Source: Halioxenophilus sp033283405 (GTDB lineage Bacteria > Pseudomonadota > Gammaproteobacteria > Pseudomonadales > Cellvibrionaceae). From it: DNA of 64,000 nt. The stretch is from positions 186,001-250,000 of the forward strand of contig NZ_JAWMQR010000007.1 in the NCBI RefSeq assembly GCF_033283405.1, read 5' to 3'. Below are positions 25,745 to 33,109 of the stretch, piece after piece (within the stretch, counting starts at the first letter, position 1; every line of letters starts with the position of its first letter). The notes beneath the pieces were generated by a model that did not search any database, was not told the DNA's origin, and saw only the letters and a list, made by a program, of their open reading frames with translations. The position numbers were made by a program, and so were the translations under genes.

Positions 25745-26236
25745 GTCGCCACGCACAAGCGGACGCAATTGTAAAAATTGCTGGTTGTGCGTGACTCGCA
25801 TTGGCGCTGCCAATGGTGGTGCATCCCTGCACCACACGCACAACTAAACTCAGTGCCCAGGGCTCCTGCCCCGGAAAATTGTCGCCACGCACAAGCGGGT
25901 GCAATTGTAAAAATTGCTGGTTGTGTGTGACTCGCATTGGCGCTGCCAATGGTGGTGCATCCCTGCACCACACGCACAACTAAACTCAGTACCCAGGGCT
26001 TCTGCCCCGGAAAATTGTCGCCCCGCACAAGCGGGCGCAATTGTAAAAATTGCTGGTTGTGCGTGACTCGCATTGGCGCTGCCAATGGTGGTGCATCCCT
26101 GCACCACACGCACAACTAAACTCAGTACGCAGGGCTCCTGTCCCGGAAAATTGTTGCCACGCACAAGCGGGCGCAATTGTAAAAATTGCTGGTTGTGCGT
26201 GACTCGCATTGGCGCTGCCAGTGGTAGTGCATCCGT
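25725..26236. repeat. Tandem array of 136-bp structured repeats, about 3.8 copies
   Basis: Units begin at 25725, 25861, 25997 and 26133, exactly 136 bases apart; the fourth loses similarity after about 104 bases. Copies differ by only a few bases. Each unit can fold: outer stem GTTGTGCGTG (25784-25793 in copy 1) with CACGCACAAC (25835-25844) enclosing two hairpins, CATTGGC-GCT-GCCAATG and GTGGTGCA-TCCC-TGCACCAC. Upstream are the hairpin GCAATT-GTAAA-AATTGC and a second CACGCACAA arm that can pair with the same TTGTGCGTG. The array lies inside a minus-strand gene run, between a crotonase and the thiolase. It has no spacer-repeat pattern and no coding logic. Confidence 0.9.
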
Positions 26237-26307
26237 GTAGCGCGCATTTAATCCGGATAGCTGATTAAAAATACCGAATAAAAATGTCGGTGATTAAATT
26301 TGATTAA

Positions 26308-27096
26308 TTACCGTCCCTGCCACACTGGCGCCCGCTTTTCGGCGAACGCCTTTGCCCCTTCCAGGGCATCGGCGGAATCAAAAATGGGCTCTGCCAAGAG
26401 CGCCTGTTTGGCGAACATCTCCTCGGTGCTCCAGTCTTGCGACTCGTTCATAATGCGCTTGCTGGTGGCGACCGCCATTGGCCCATTGGCGGCAATCACG
26501 GCGGCCAATTCAAGGGCGGCGTTTAAGGCCTCGCCGGGGGCTACCAGGCGGTTGATAAAACCGAGCTCGTAGGCGCGTTCGGCCGAGATAAGATCACCGG
26601 TGAGTGCCATCTCCATGGCGATGCGCCGTGGGATCTGGCGAGGGAAGCGCATCAGGCCACCACCGGCGGCAACCAGGCCACGTTTGGTTTCAGGAATACC
26701 AAAGCGGGCATTATTGGCCGAGACAATCAGGTCGCAGGCGGCGGCGATTTCACAGCCGCCGGCCAGGGCAAAACTTTCAATGGCCGCGATAATCGGTTTT
26801 TGGGGTGGCGCCTCGACGATGCCGGCAAAGCCGTGCCCGGGTATCACCGGCTTTTCGCCGGCGACGAAGGCTTTTAAATCCATACCCGAACAGAAGCAAC
26901 CGCCGGCGCTGGTTAAAATGGCGACGCGAATATCGCTGCGGCTGTCCAGCTCATCGATGGCATCGGCGATGGCCTGGGCGACACTTTGGTTAATGGCATT
27001 TTTGGCCTGCGGCCGGTTGATGGTCAGTGTCATCACGCTGTCGGTGACGCTGATTAGTAACTCTTCTGCGGCACTAGTTTTTGTGGCTTCGCTCAT
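26308..27096 (-). CDS. Enoyl-CoA hydratase (crotonase family)
   Basis: The 262-residue protein hydrates 2-enoyl-CoA to 3-hydroxyacyl-CoA. Both catalytic glutamates are present: Glu116 in FALAGGCEIAAACD and Glu136 in FGIPETKRGLVAAGGG. The oxyanion hole is in CFCSGMDLKAF. The C-terminus ends EKRAPVWQGR, the standard crotonase tail. The crotonase gene 33 bases upstream lacks the glutamates, so this copy is the likely true hydratase of the set. The 136-bp repeat array begins about 70 bases after its stop codon. Confidence 0.9.
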   Translation of the reverse strand: MSEATKTSAAEELLISVTDSVMTLTINRPQAKNAINQSVAQAIADAIDELDSRSDIRVAILTSAGGCFCSGMDLKAFVAGEKPVIPGHGFAGIVEAPPQKPIIAAIESFALAGGCEIAAACDLIVSANNARFGIPETKRGLVAAGGGLMRFPRQIPRRIAMEMALTGDLISAERAYELGFINRLVAPGEALNAALELAAVIAANGPMAVATSKRIMNESQDWSTEEMFAKQALLAEPIFDSADALEGAKAFAEKRAPVWQGR

Positions 27097-27128
27097 GAGT
27101 TTTCTCTCAGGTTGAGGGCAGGGGTTGG

Positions 27129-27911
27129 TTAGCGGCCGGTAAACACCGGCGCCCGTTTCTCAAGAAAGGCAAGCACGGCTTCTCTGGCATCGTCGGTGGC
27201 GGCGCAATAGTTTTGGACCTTGGCTTCCAGTGCCACCGTCTCGACAAAAGAGAGGTTGGCGGTTTGCCGCAAAACTTTTTTGGCTTCGCGTAGGGCGATG
27301 GGTGCCCGGCTGGCAAGTTTGGCGGCCCAACTGGTGGCCGCGGCGTTAACCTCTTCGACGGGCACCACTTGATTGGCAATCCCGAATGTCAGGCACTGTG
27401 CTGCATCCAGACGGCCCCCTTCGGCGATTAATTGATAGGCGCGTTGGTAGCCCAGTTTATGCAACAATTGCCAACAGGCGCCGCCATCGGGAATTAAACT
27501 GATGTTGGAAAAGGCCACGCCCAAGGTGGCGGATTCGGCCATTACCATTAGGTCGCACTGCATGGCAATAGAGGCACCAACGCCCGCCATAACACCGGGT
27601 ACGGCGGCGATCACGGGCTTTTCCATATCGGCGATTTGATTGAGTATCGGCAGGTATTCACCCATCACCTGCTGCTCTACCGTCATGTTGCTGGGCGCAC
27701 CTTCCGCCAGATCGGCACCGGCTGAAAAAGCGGCCGAGGTCGAGCTTAATATTACAGCGCGGATAGTGTCGTCCTTGGCCATGGCGGTGAGTGCCAGCAG
27801 CAGCTCTTTGCGCATTTGGCTGTTAAAGGCATTCAGCGATTTTGGTCGATTCAGTTGGATACGGCCAACGGCTTCATCCTGATCAACAACCAGGGTTTGA
27901 TAATCGGTCAT
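27129..27911 (-). CDS. Enoyl-CoA hydratase/isomerase family protein, PaaG-like
   Basis: The 260-residue crotonase has the oxyanion loop AAFSAGADLAEG. The first glutamate position reads GVMAGVGASIAMQCD with no Glu, and the second region reads SNISLIPDGGACWQL, with Asp replacing the usual pattern. This resembles PaaG-type isomerases, which use an Asp to shift double bonds. A 2,3- to 3,4-enoyl-CoA isomerase or ring-type isomerase is therefore more likely than a hydratase. Its ATG overlaps the racemase stop (TGATG), so translation is coupled. The tail EKRAPVFTGR is nearly the same as in the next gene. Confidence 0.85.
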   Translation of the reverse strand: MTDYQTLVVDQDEAVGRIQLNRPKSLNAFNSQMRKELLLALTAMAKDDTIRAVILSSTSAAFSAGADLAEGAPSNMTVEQQVMGEYLPILNQIADMEKPVIAAVPGVMAGVGASIAMQCDLMVMAESATLGVAFSNISLIPDGGACWQLLHKLGYQRAYQLIAEGGRLDAAQCLTFGIANQVVPVEEVNAAATSWAAKLASRAPIALREAKKVLRQTANLSFVETVALEAKVQNYCAATDDAREAVLAFLEKRAPVFTGR

Positions 27912-29038
27912 CAGCTAATCACTCCCTGCTGTTGCAGCTGTTCTATCTCACTGGCGCTGTAGCCGATGTCGGTGAGTACCTTAATGGTGTCACTCCCGGC
28001 CTTGTGAGGCGTGTGTTGAATTTTGGACGGGGTGCGGCTGAAACGCGGCGCCGGCGAAGGCTGCAATACGTTTTCGAGTGTGACGAAACTGCCACGTGCT
28101 TTATTGTGGGGGTGCTCTGGGGCTTCCCGCATGGAGAGTACCGGCGCAAAACAGGCATCACTGCCCTCCATAATTTCACACCACTCGGCACGGGTTTTGG
28201 TGCGCATCACTTCCGCGATCTGCTCCTTTAAAATCGGCCACTGACGCGGATCGTTCTGTTCGCTGAAAACGGCTTTGTCGAGCCCCGCCTTTTCCAGAAA
28301 CAATTGATAAAACTGGGGCTCAATGGCCCCTAAAGCGACATACTTACCATCAGCTGTTTCGTAGGTGTCGTAGTAATGGGTACCGCCATCAAGGCCATTG
28401 ACTCCGCGTTGATCCTGCCAGGCCCCTTCCGCCAAAAAGCCGTAGGCCATCTGCATCAATAGGGCTGCGCCTTCCACCATGGCGGCATCGATTACCTGCC
28501 CCTTGCCGGAACGGCTCGCCTCATAAATTGCGCTCACTACTCCCAGCGCCAAAAAGAGGCTGCCACCACCAAAGTCGGCTACCAGATTTAACGGCGGTAC
28601 CGGCTTTTCGCCGGCGCGACCAATGGCGTTCAGGGCACTACTGAGTGCGATGTAATTAATATCGTGGCCGGCGGTGTGGGCCAGCGGCCCGGTCTGCCCC
28701 CAGCCGGTCATGCGGCCATAAACTAATTTTGGGTTGCGGGCCAGGCAGACGTCTGGGCCCAGGCCCAGGCGCTCGGCGACACCGGGGCGAAAGCCCTCAA
28801 TTAAAGCGTCGGCGGACGCAATCAGTTTTAAAACCGCTGCGACCCCTTCGGCCGATTTTAAATTGAGCGCGATCGATAATTTGCCGCGCTCGCTGATTTT
28901 GGTTGCTCGCTCGGCGGCCGAGGATTTACGGGTAATGGAGATAACCTCCGCGCCCATATCGGCCAATAACATGCCGCAGAAAGGGGCTGGCCCCAGCCCC
29001 TCCAGTTCAACGATTTTTAAGCCGTGTAGTGGCCCCAT
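27911..29038 (-). CDS. Alpha-methylacyl-CoA racemase (family III CoA-transferase fold)
   Basis: The 375-residue protein has the CaiB/BaiF fold but carries the racemase catalytic set: His125 in HTAGHDINYIALS, Asp155 in NLVADFGGGS and Glu240 in ALGAIEPQFY. These line up with His126, Asp156 and Glu241 of the mycobacterial enzyme MCR. It would interconvert 2R- and 2S-methylacyl-CoA so that methyl-branched chains, such as sterol side chains, pristanate or other isoprenoid acids, can enter beta-oxidation. It lies 31 bases after the HSD10-like gene and overlaps the PaaG-like gene by one base. It is the best pointer to the substrate class of this operon. Confidence 0.92.
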   Translation of the reverse strand: MGPLHGLKIVELEGLGPAPFCGMLLADMGAEVISITRKSSAAERATKISERGKLSIALNLKSAEGVAAVLKLIASADALIEGFRPGVAERLGLGPDVCLARNPKLVYGRMTGWGQTGPLAHTAGHDINYIALSSALNAIGRAGEKPVPPLNLVADFGGGSLFLALGVVSAIYEASRSGKGQVIDAAMVEGAALLMQMAYGFLAEGAWQDQRGVNGLDGGTHYYDTYETADGKYVALGAIEPQFYQLFLEKAGLDKAVFSEQNDPRQWPILKEQIAEVMRTKTRAEWCEIMEGSDACFAPVLSMREAPEHPHNKARGSFVTLENVLQPSPAPRFSRTPSKIQHTPHKAGSDTIKVLTDIGYSASEIEQLQQQGVIS

Positions 29039-29068
29039 AAGACACCTGTGCTCTTGGCTTGTTTATTG

Positions 29069-29839
29069 TTAGCGGGGTTGCATGCGGATGGCGCCATCCA
29101 AGCGGATGCATTCACCGTTCATGTAGTCGTTGTCCACCAGGAAGGCGGCCAGTTTGGCGATCTCTTCGGCGCGACCCAAGCGGTGTGGAAAAACCACGGT
29201 CGCTTCCAGCGCCTTGTAGACTTTTTCGTCGAGGCTTTCGAACATGGGGGTGTGAATTAAACCGGGCACAATGGTGTTCACCCGAATGCCGAAGCTGGCC
29301 AACTCGCGGGCCATGGGTACGGTCATGCCCACCACACCACCTTTACTGGCGGAGTAGGCCACCTGACTAATTTGACCTTCATAGGCGGCCACCGAGGCGG
29401 TATTGATAATGACACCGCGGGCGCCGTCGTCGTTGTAGGGTTCGCCGGCGGCCATTTTTTCTGCGGCCAGGCGGCTGACGTTAAAGGTGCCGATTAAATT
29501 AACGTTGAGTACTTTGTTGTAGTCCGCCAGCGGGTGCGGCCCTTTGCTGGAGTAGGTTTTTATGGCCACGCCAATACCGGCGTAGTTGCAGCAGACATGC
29601 AGTGCCCCCCATTTATCGACAACAGCATCCAGTGCATTTTGTACCGAGCTCTCGTCGGCAACATTAACGTTCAGGTAGATCGCCTGCTCGCCGAGCTGCT
29701 CGACCAACTCCAGGCCCATTTTTTCATTTAAATCAAAAATGGCGACCTTGGCGCCGTCGGCGACAAAACGTTCGACAGTGGCGTGCCCCAAACCCGATGC
29801 GCCGCCGGTGACTACTGCGACTTTTCCTGCGATATCCAT
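29069..29839 (-). CDS. HSD10-like 3-hydroxy-2-methylacyl-CoA dehydrogenase (SDR)
   Basis: The 256-residue SDR closely follows human HSD17B10. It has the NAD motif TGGASGLGHATVERF, the acidic residue FDLNEK favouring NAD, the catalytic Ser in VIINTASVAAYEGQ and the Tyr-Lys pair in AYSASKGGVVGMT. The C-terminal NGECIRLDGAIRMQP is nearly identical to the mammalian enzyme. Such enzymes oxidise 3-hydroxy-2-methylacyl-CoA and some hydroxysteroids. One oddity is CCNYAGIG, where the family has NCAGI or NNAGI. It heads the racemase/crotonase operon, with the wreck of an acyl-CoA dehydrogenase gene ending 50 bases upstream. Confidence 0.92.
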   Translation of the reverse strand: MDIAGKVAVVTGGASGLGHATVERFVADGAKVAIFDLNEKMGLELVEQLGEQAIYLNVNVADESSVQNALDAVVDKWGALHVCCNYAGIGVAIKTYSSKGPHPLADYNKVLNVNLIGTFNVSRLAAEKMAAGEPYNDDGARGVIINTASVAAYEGQISQVAYSASKGGVVGMTVPMARELASFGIRVNTIVPGLIHTPMFESLDEKVYKALEATVVFPHRLGRAEEIAKLAAFLVDNDYMNGECIRLDGAIRMQPR

Positions 29840-29888
29840 GGTTAACCTCGTTCTGCTATATGAAATAGAGTTGCAAAAAAGAGAGTGC

Positions 29889-30318
29889 TTAATGGCGGGA
29901 GTTCAAGCCCACACTGCGCGAGATAATTTCACGCCTAATTTTGTTGCTGCCGGCAACGATGTGAGCAGTACATGAATGCGCGAGTTGCGGGAGTCGGCGT
30001 AGCGACGACAGATCATGTACTTATCGTTGTAGGCACCACCGTGCAGTTGCGACTGCTGCACACTACCTGCCGCCCACTACGCGCGTGCAATAAAGTTTGG
30101 CTGAGCCAATGAGTCGACGGTGGTTGGCAGATGCGCTTGCGGCCAGATACAAAATCGTTATCCACGCCGTTATCAAAAACTCCCGGTCGACAACCCCCTG
30201 TTAGTGCCACGATGCCTGCCTTAATCGTCGAAATCGGGTGCGGGCTTCTGCCGGCAAAAACTTTTTTAACAGTAACCCGGCCCGGTTCCTGCTCAGCCTC
30301 AAAAACTGTTCGTTGCAT
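29889..30318 (-). pseudogene. Acyl-CoA dehydrogenase pseudogene, internal deletion and frameshift
   Basis: From ATG 30318 the minus strand reads MQRTVFEAEQEPGRVTVKK and later PHPISTIKAGIVA, the degraded N-terminus of an acyl-CoA dehydrogenase. After about 45 residues similarity is lost. It returns in another frame with QLHGGAYNDKYMICRRYADS and RNSRI, then shifts once more to VAGSNKIRREIISRSVGL and a stop at 29889. These are the N- and C-terminal signatures of one 380-residue enzyme, so roughly 280 central codons are missing. The remnant lies just before the HSD10-like gene and was probably the first enzyme of that operon. The main open frame through it (30441-30013) is not a gene. Confidence 0.75.
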
Positions 30319-30481
30319 GGATGGAGCTCCATCGACCGGAATTTTCATTGTTGTTATTTGCCATTGCGGATGGCTGTCTGCCCACCGACCTGGCTGCAAG
30401 TGGGGCAATCGTAAACCAACAAACTTGCTTACTGCAAGCATGTATGTTTGATTTATTTTCTGGATTGGATGACAATAGCCG

Positions 30482-30520
30482 GGTTCAAGGTCACAATAGA
30501 ACCGCTTATATTCCTATAAT
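30482..30520 (+). promoter_or_regulatory. Possible TetR promoter with inverted repeat
   Basis: TATAAT at 30515-30520 is a perfect -10 box about 65 bases before the TetR start, though no good -35 box is seen. GGTTC (30482-30486) and GAACC (30499-30503) form an inverted repeat immediately upstream. Self-regulation by the TetR protein is possible. Confidence 0.35.
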
Positions 30521-30584
30521 TCTTTGTTTTAACTGAGAAATTTATCCGCTGGTGGCAACGGCCGCTAAACGGGAGCCAATCATA

Positions 30585-31217
30585 ATGAGCAGTGCCCAAC
30601 CCACCAAAAAGGTTCGCCTTACCCAGGCAGAGCGTTCCGCGCAGTCAGACCGACAGATGTTTGAAGTGGCGGTTAAGTTGATTGTCGAGCGGGGGCCGAG
30701 CAAAACCACACTCACCGATATTGGGGTTATGGCCGGCTACAGCCGTGGCCTGGCGGCGTATCGCTACGGCACAAAAGATGTTTTTTTTAAAGAGCTGATC
30801 GAACACTTAAATAATCTTTGGCGCGTTGAGCTGGAGCAGACGGTAAAAAATGCGCGCGGCATTGAGCGGGCTTCGGCGGCGGTGCAGGCGTTACAAAATT
30901 TTGTGCTAAGTCACCCGGACCATCTGCGCGCGATGTACAAGCTGCACTACGACTCCATCGATCACGAATCGGAAACCACACGTAAGCTGGATGAGTTGCA
31001 GACCATTCAGCGCAATATGGCCAAACATTGGCTGCAGGAAGCGGAGAGTAGCGGCGAGGTAAGCTGCCTCTTCTCGCCGGAGGAGTATGGCGAGCTGTAC
31101 TGTTCCCTGGTGTTTGGTGCCATCTACCAGTGGTTGGTCAATCCGGAGAAGATCGATCTGCAGCGAATGTTGGAAAATTGCAAACGCACCATCGCTTTGT
31201 GGGTAACAAAAAAATAA
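30585..31217 (+). CDS. TetR/AcrR family transcriptional regulator
   Basis: The 210-residue protein has an N-terminal helix-turn-helix (residues 22-68). Its recognition region is LTDIGVMAGYSRGLAAYRYG, an unusual form in which the common TxYxHF motif reads AAYRYGTKDVFF. The C-terminal domain is helical with no ligand signature. ATG 30585 has GGGAG ten bases upstream; a GTG eleven codons earlier does not. An SDR gene follows 18 bases after its stop, forming a likely two-gene operon. It may also control the divergent acyl-CoA operon to the left, whose promoter region it faces, which is inference. Confidence 0.85.
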   Translation: MSSAQPTKKVRLTQAERSAQSDRQMFEVAVKLIVERGPSKTTLTDIGVMAGYSRGLAAYRYGTKDVFFKELIEHLNNLWRVELEQTVKNARGIERASAAVQALQNFVLSHPDHLRAMYKLHYDSIDHESETTRKLDELQTIQRNMAKHWLQEAESSGEVSCLFSPEEYGELYCSLVFGAIYQWLVNPEKIDLQRMLENCKRTIALWVTKK

Positions 31218-31235
31218 CAGTATTGAGGCTGAGCA

Positions 31236-32003
31236 ATGAGCGACAGTTTTGATTTAACCGGCCGTATCGCCCTGGTGACCGGCGCCTCTAGTGGCCTGGG
31301 TTGCCATTTTGCAAAAGTGTTGGCCGAGCATGGTGCCAGCGTCGTTTTGGCTGCGCGCCGGGTGGAGCGGCTGCAGGGCACCGTGGCCGCGATTGAGAGC
31401 GCCGGTGGTAAAGCTCTGGCAGTGGCTTTGGATGTGACCGACAGTGACAGCATTCAAACCGCCTTCGAGCAGATTGAGGGGCAGTGTGGGGTGGTTGATC
31501 TGTTGGTGAATAATGCCGGTGTTGCCGCCTCCAAACGCTTTGTTAAAACGGAAAATGCCGATTGGGATTTTGTCATCAATACCAATCTTAAAGCGGTATG
31601 GGAGGTGGCCCGGGAGTGCAGCCGCCGCTTGGTGGCCGCGGGCAAGCCGGGCAGTATTGTTAATATCGCTTCCATTCTGGGTTTGCAGCCGGGCTTTGGT
31701 GAATCCCTCTACAGCACGTCTAAGGCGGCGGTGGTGCAGTTAACCAAAAATATGGCGCTGGAGCTGATTGGCAGTGGTATTCGAGTTAACGCGCTCTGCC
31801 CGGGCTATTTTGAAACAGAGATGAACAGCGACTTTTTCGCCTCGGAAAAGGGGGCCAACTATATTGCCGGCATCCCCCCCAAGCGGCTGGGAAATCTGTC
31901 GGAGTTGAATGGTCCGCTGTTACTGCTGGCCAGCGACGCCGGTTCGTTTGTCAATGGTGTGGCACTGCCGGTGGATGGCGGCCATCTGGTGCAATCACTG
32001 TAG
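31236..32003 (+). CDS. Short-chain dehydrogenase/reductase
   Basis: The 255-residue classical SDR has the coenzyme motif VTGASSGLGCHFAKVL followed by AARRVERL, whose arginines favour NADP. It also has LLVNNAGVA, the catalytic Ser in VNIASILG and the Tyr-Lys pair in LYSTSKAAVVQLT. The tail VNGVALPVDGGH is the standard FabG-like end. It would reduce or oxidise a keto/hydroxy group. It is co-transcribed with the TetR gene and ends at a strong bidirectional hairpin. A 3-oxoacyl reductase role in the neighbouring lipid pathway is possible but not shown. Confidence 0.88.
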   Translation: MSDSFDLTGRIALVTGASSGLGCHFAKVLAEHGASVVLAARRVERLQGTVAAIESAGGKALAVALDVTDSDSIQTAFEQIEGQCGVVDLLVNNAGVAASKRFVKTENADWDFVINTNLKAVWEVARECSRRLVAAGKPGSIVNIASILGLQPGFGESLYSTSKAAVVQLTKNMALELIGSGIRVNALCPGYFETEMNSDFFASEKGANYIAGIPPKRLGNLSELNGPLLLLASDAGSFVNGVALPVDGGHLVQSL

Positions 32004-32044
32004 AATTATTGCCGCGTTAATTTTTTACTGCGCTATTTTTTAAT

Positions 32045-32072
32045 CCCGTTAATTATTAGCCTAATTAACGGG
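32045..32072. terminator. Bidirectional terminator between convergent genes
   Basis: CCCGTTAATTA-TTAGCC-TAATTAACGGG is a perfect 11-bp stem between the convergent SDR and kinase genes. It is preceded by TTTTTTAAT-type sequence (read as A-rich on one strand, T-rich on the other) and followed by TCTTCTCT, so it can end transcripts from both sides. Confidence 0.8.
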
Positions 32073-32080
32073 TCTTCTCT

Positions 32081-33100
32081 CTAAATTAATTCACTCGCCA
32101 TGGCCGCCAGGGGTGCCACCATGGCGCCCATCTGCAGGGCTTTATCGCTGGAGGCGTTGCCGTCCAGCGCCCGCTTTTTCACCCCCTGCAAAATAGCCGC
32201 AAAGCGGAAAAAACTGAAGGCCAGATAAAAATTCCAGTGGTCAATGCCGGCAATGCCCATACGCTGGCAATACTGCGCAACATATTCGCCCTCTGAGGGA
32301 ATGCCCATGGCCTGACGATTTAAGCCGCCGAGGCCGGGCATAACGCCCATGTGCGGCATGCGCAGCTGCATACACTGATAGGCGAGATCGGCATAGGGGT
32401 GACCGAGGGTGGAGAGCTCCCAGTCGACCAGGGCGAGCACCTCTAAGCGGTCGTTGCTGAACATCATATTGTCAAGGCGAAAATCGCCGTGTACCAAACT
32501 GACCCTGCCGTCATCGGCGGGCAGGTTGGCCTGCAGCCAGGGCATCAGCGCTTCCATATCGGCAATGGTTTCGGTCTCGGAGGCCCGGTATTGCTTGCTC
32601 CAGCGGTCGAGCTGACGTTGGAAATAGTTACCTGGTTTGCCATAGTCGGCGAGCCCCACCGCCGCAATGTTTACCGAGTGCAGCGCCGCCAAAACCCGGT
32701 TCATTTCGCTGTAAATCTGAGTGCGCTCGGCGTCGGTTAAATCGGGTAGGGCCGGGTCCCAGAACACCCGGCCGTCGATATATTCCATCACATAAAACAT
32801 ACTGCCGATGACGCTCTCATCGCTGCACAGGTGGTAGGCTTTCGCCACTGGCACCTCGGTGTTGCCCAGCGCCGACATCACCCGAAATTCCCGATCCACG
32901 GCGTGGGCCGAGGGCAGTAGTTGACCGGGCGGTTTGCGCCGCAACACATAGTTGCTCTGTTCTGTTTTTAGCAGAAAGGTTGGGTTGGATTGGCCGCCGG
33001 CAAATTTGGTCGCGGTTACCGGCCCCTTAAAGCCGGTTATGTGCTCTTCCAAATAATTAGCCAGCTGTGCACAGTCGAAGTCGTATCCGGTATCGGTCAT
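32081..33100 (-). CDS. Acyl-CoA-associated phosphotransferase (ACAD10/11 kinase-domain or LvaA-like)
   Basis: The 339-residue protein has an intact APH kinase set: FAGGQSNPTFLL (glycine loop), YVLRRKPPGQLLPSAHAVDR with the ATP lysine, catalytic loop LVHGDFRLDNMMF and metal site LALVDWELSTLGHPYADLA. This sequence style is that of the kinase domain of ACAD10/ACAD11 and of LvaA of Pseudomonas putida, which phosphorylates 4-hydroxyacyl-CoA. GGAGG sits five bases before the ATG and overlaps the stop of the upstream dehydrogenase gene. It is the last gene of a phosphatase, dehydrogenase, kinase operon, so it and the dehydrogenase probably act on the same CoA ester. Confidence 0.88.
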   Translation of the reverse strand: MTDTGYDFDCAQLANYLEEHITGFKGPVTATKFAGGQSNPTFLLKTEQSNYVLRRKPPGQLLPSAHAVDREFRVMSALGNTEVPVAKAYHLCSDESVIGSMFYVMEYIDGRVFWDPALPDLTDAERTQIYSEMNRVLAALHSVNIAAVGLADYGKPGNYFQRQLDRWSKQYRASETETIADMEALMPWLQANLPADDGRVSLVHGDFRLDNMMFSNDRLEVLALVDWELSTLGHPYADLAYQCMQLRMPHMGVMPGLGGLNRQAMGIPSEGEYVAQYCQRMGIAGIDHWNFYLAFSFFRFAAILQGVKKRALDGNASSDKALQMGAMVAPLAAMASELI

Positions 33101-33109
33101 CTCTGCCTC

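Noticed and set aside
25696..26115. Cysteine-rich repeat protein encoded by the 136-bp array
   Set aside because: The unit length is not a multiple of three, so the peptide is not repeated from unit to unit, and no ribosome site or family signature is present.
25725..26236. CRISPR array or integron attC cassette array
   Set aside because: There are no variable spacers between short repeats, no cas genes and no integrase. The end arms do not follow the attC core pattern.
30013..30441. A 142-residue open frame as a gene
   Set aside because: It passes through the pseudogene in the wrong frame for its C-terminal part and begins upstream of the acyl-CoA dehydrogenase start. Only the MQRTVFEAEQ segment is meaningful.
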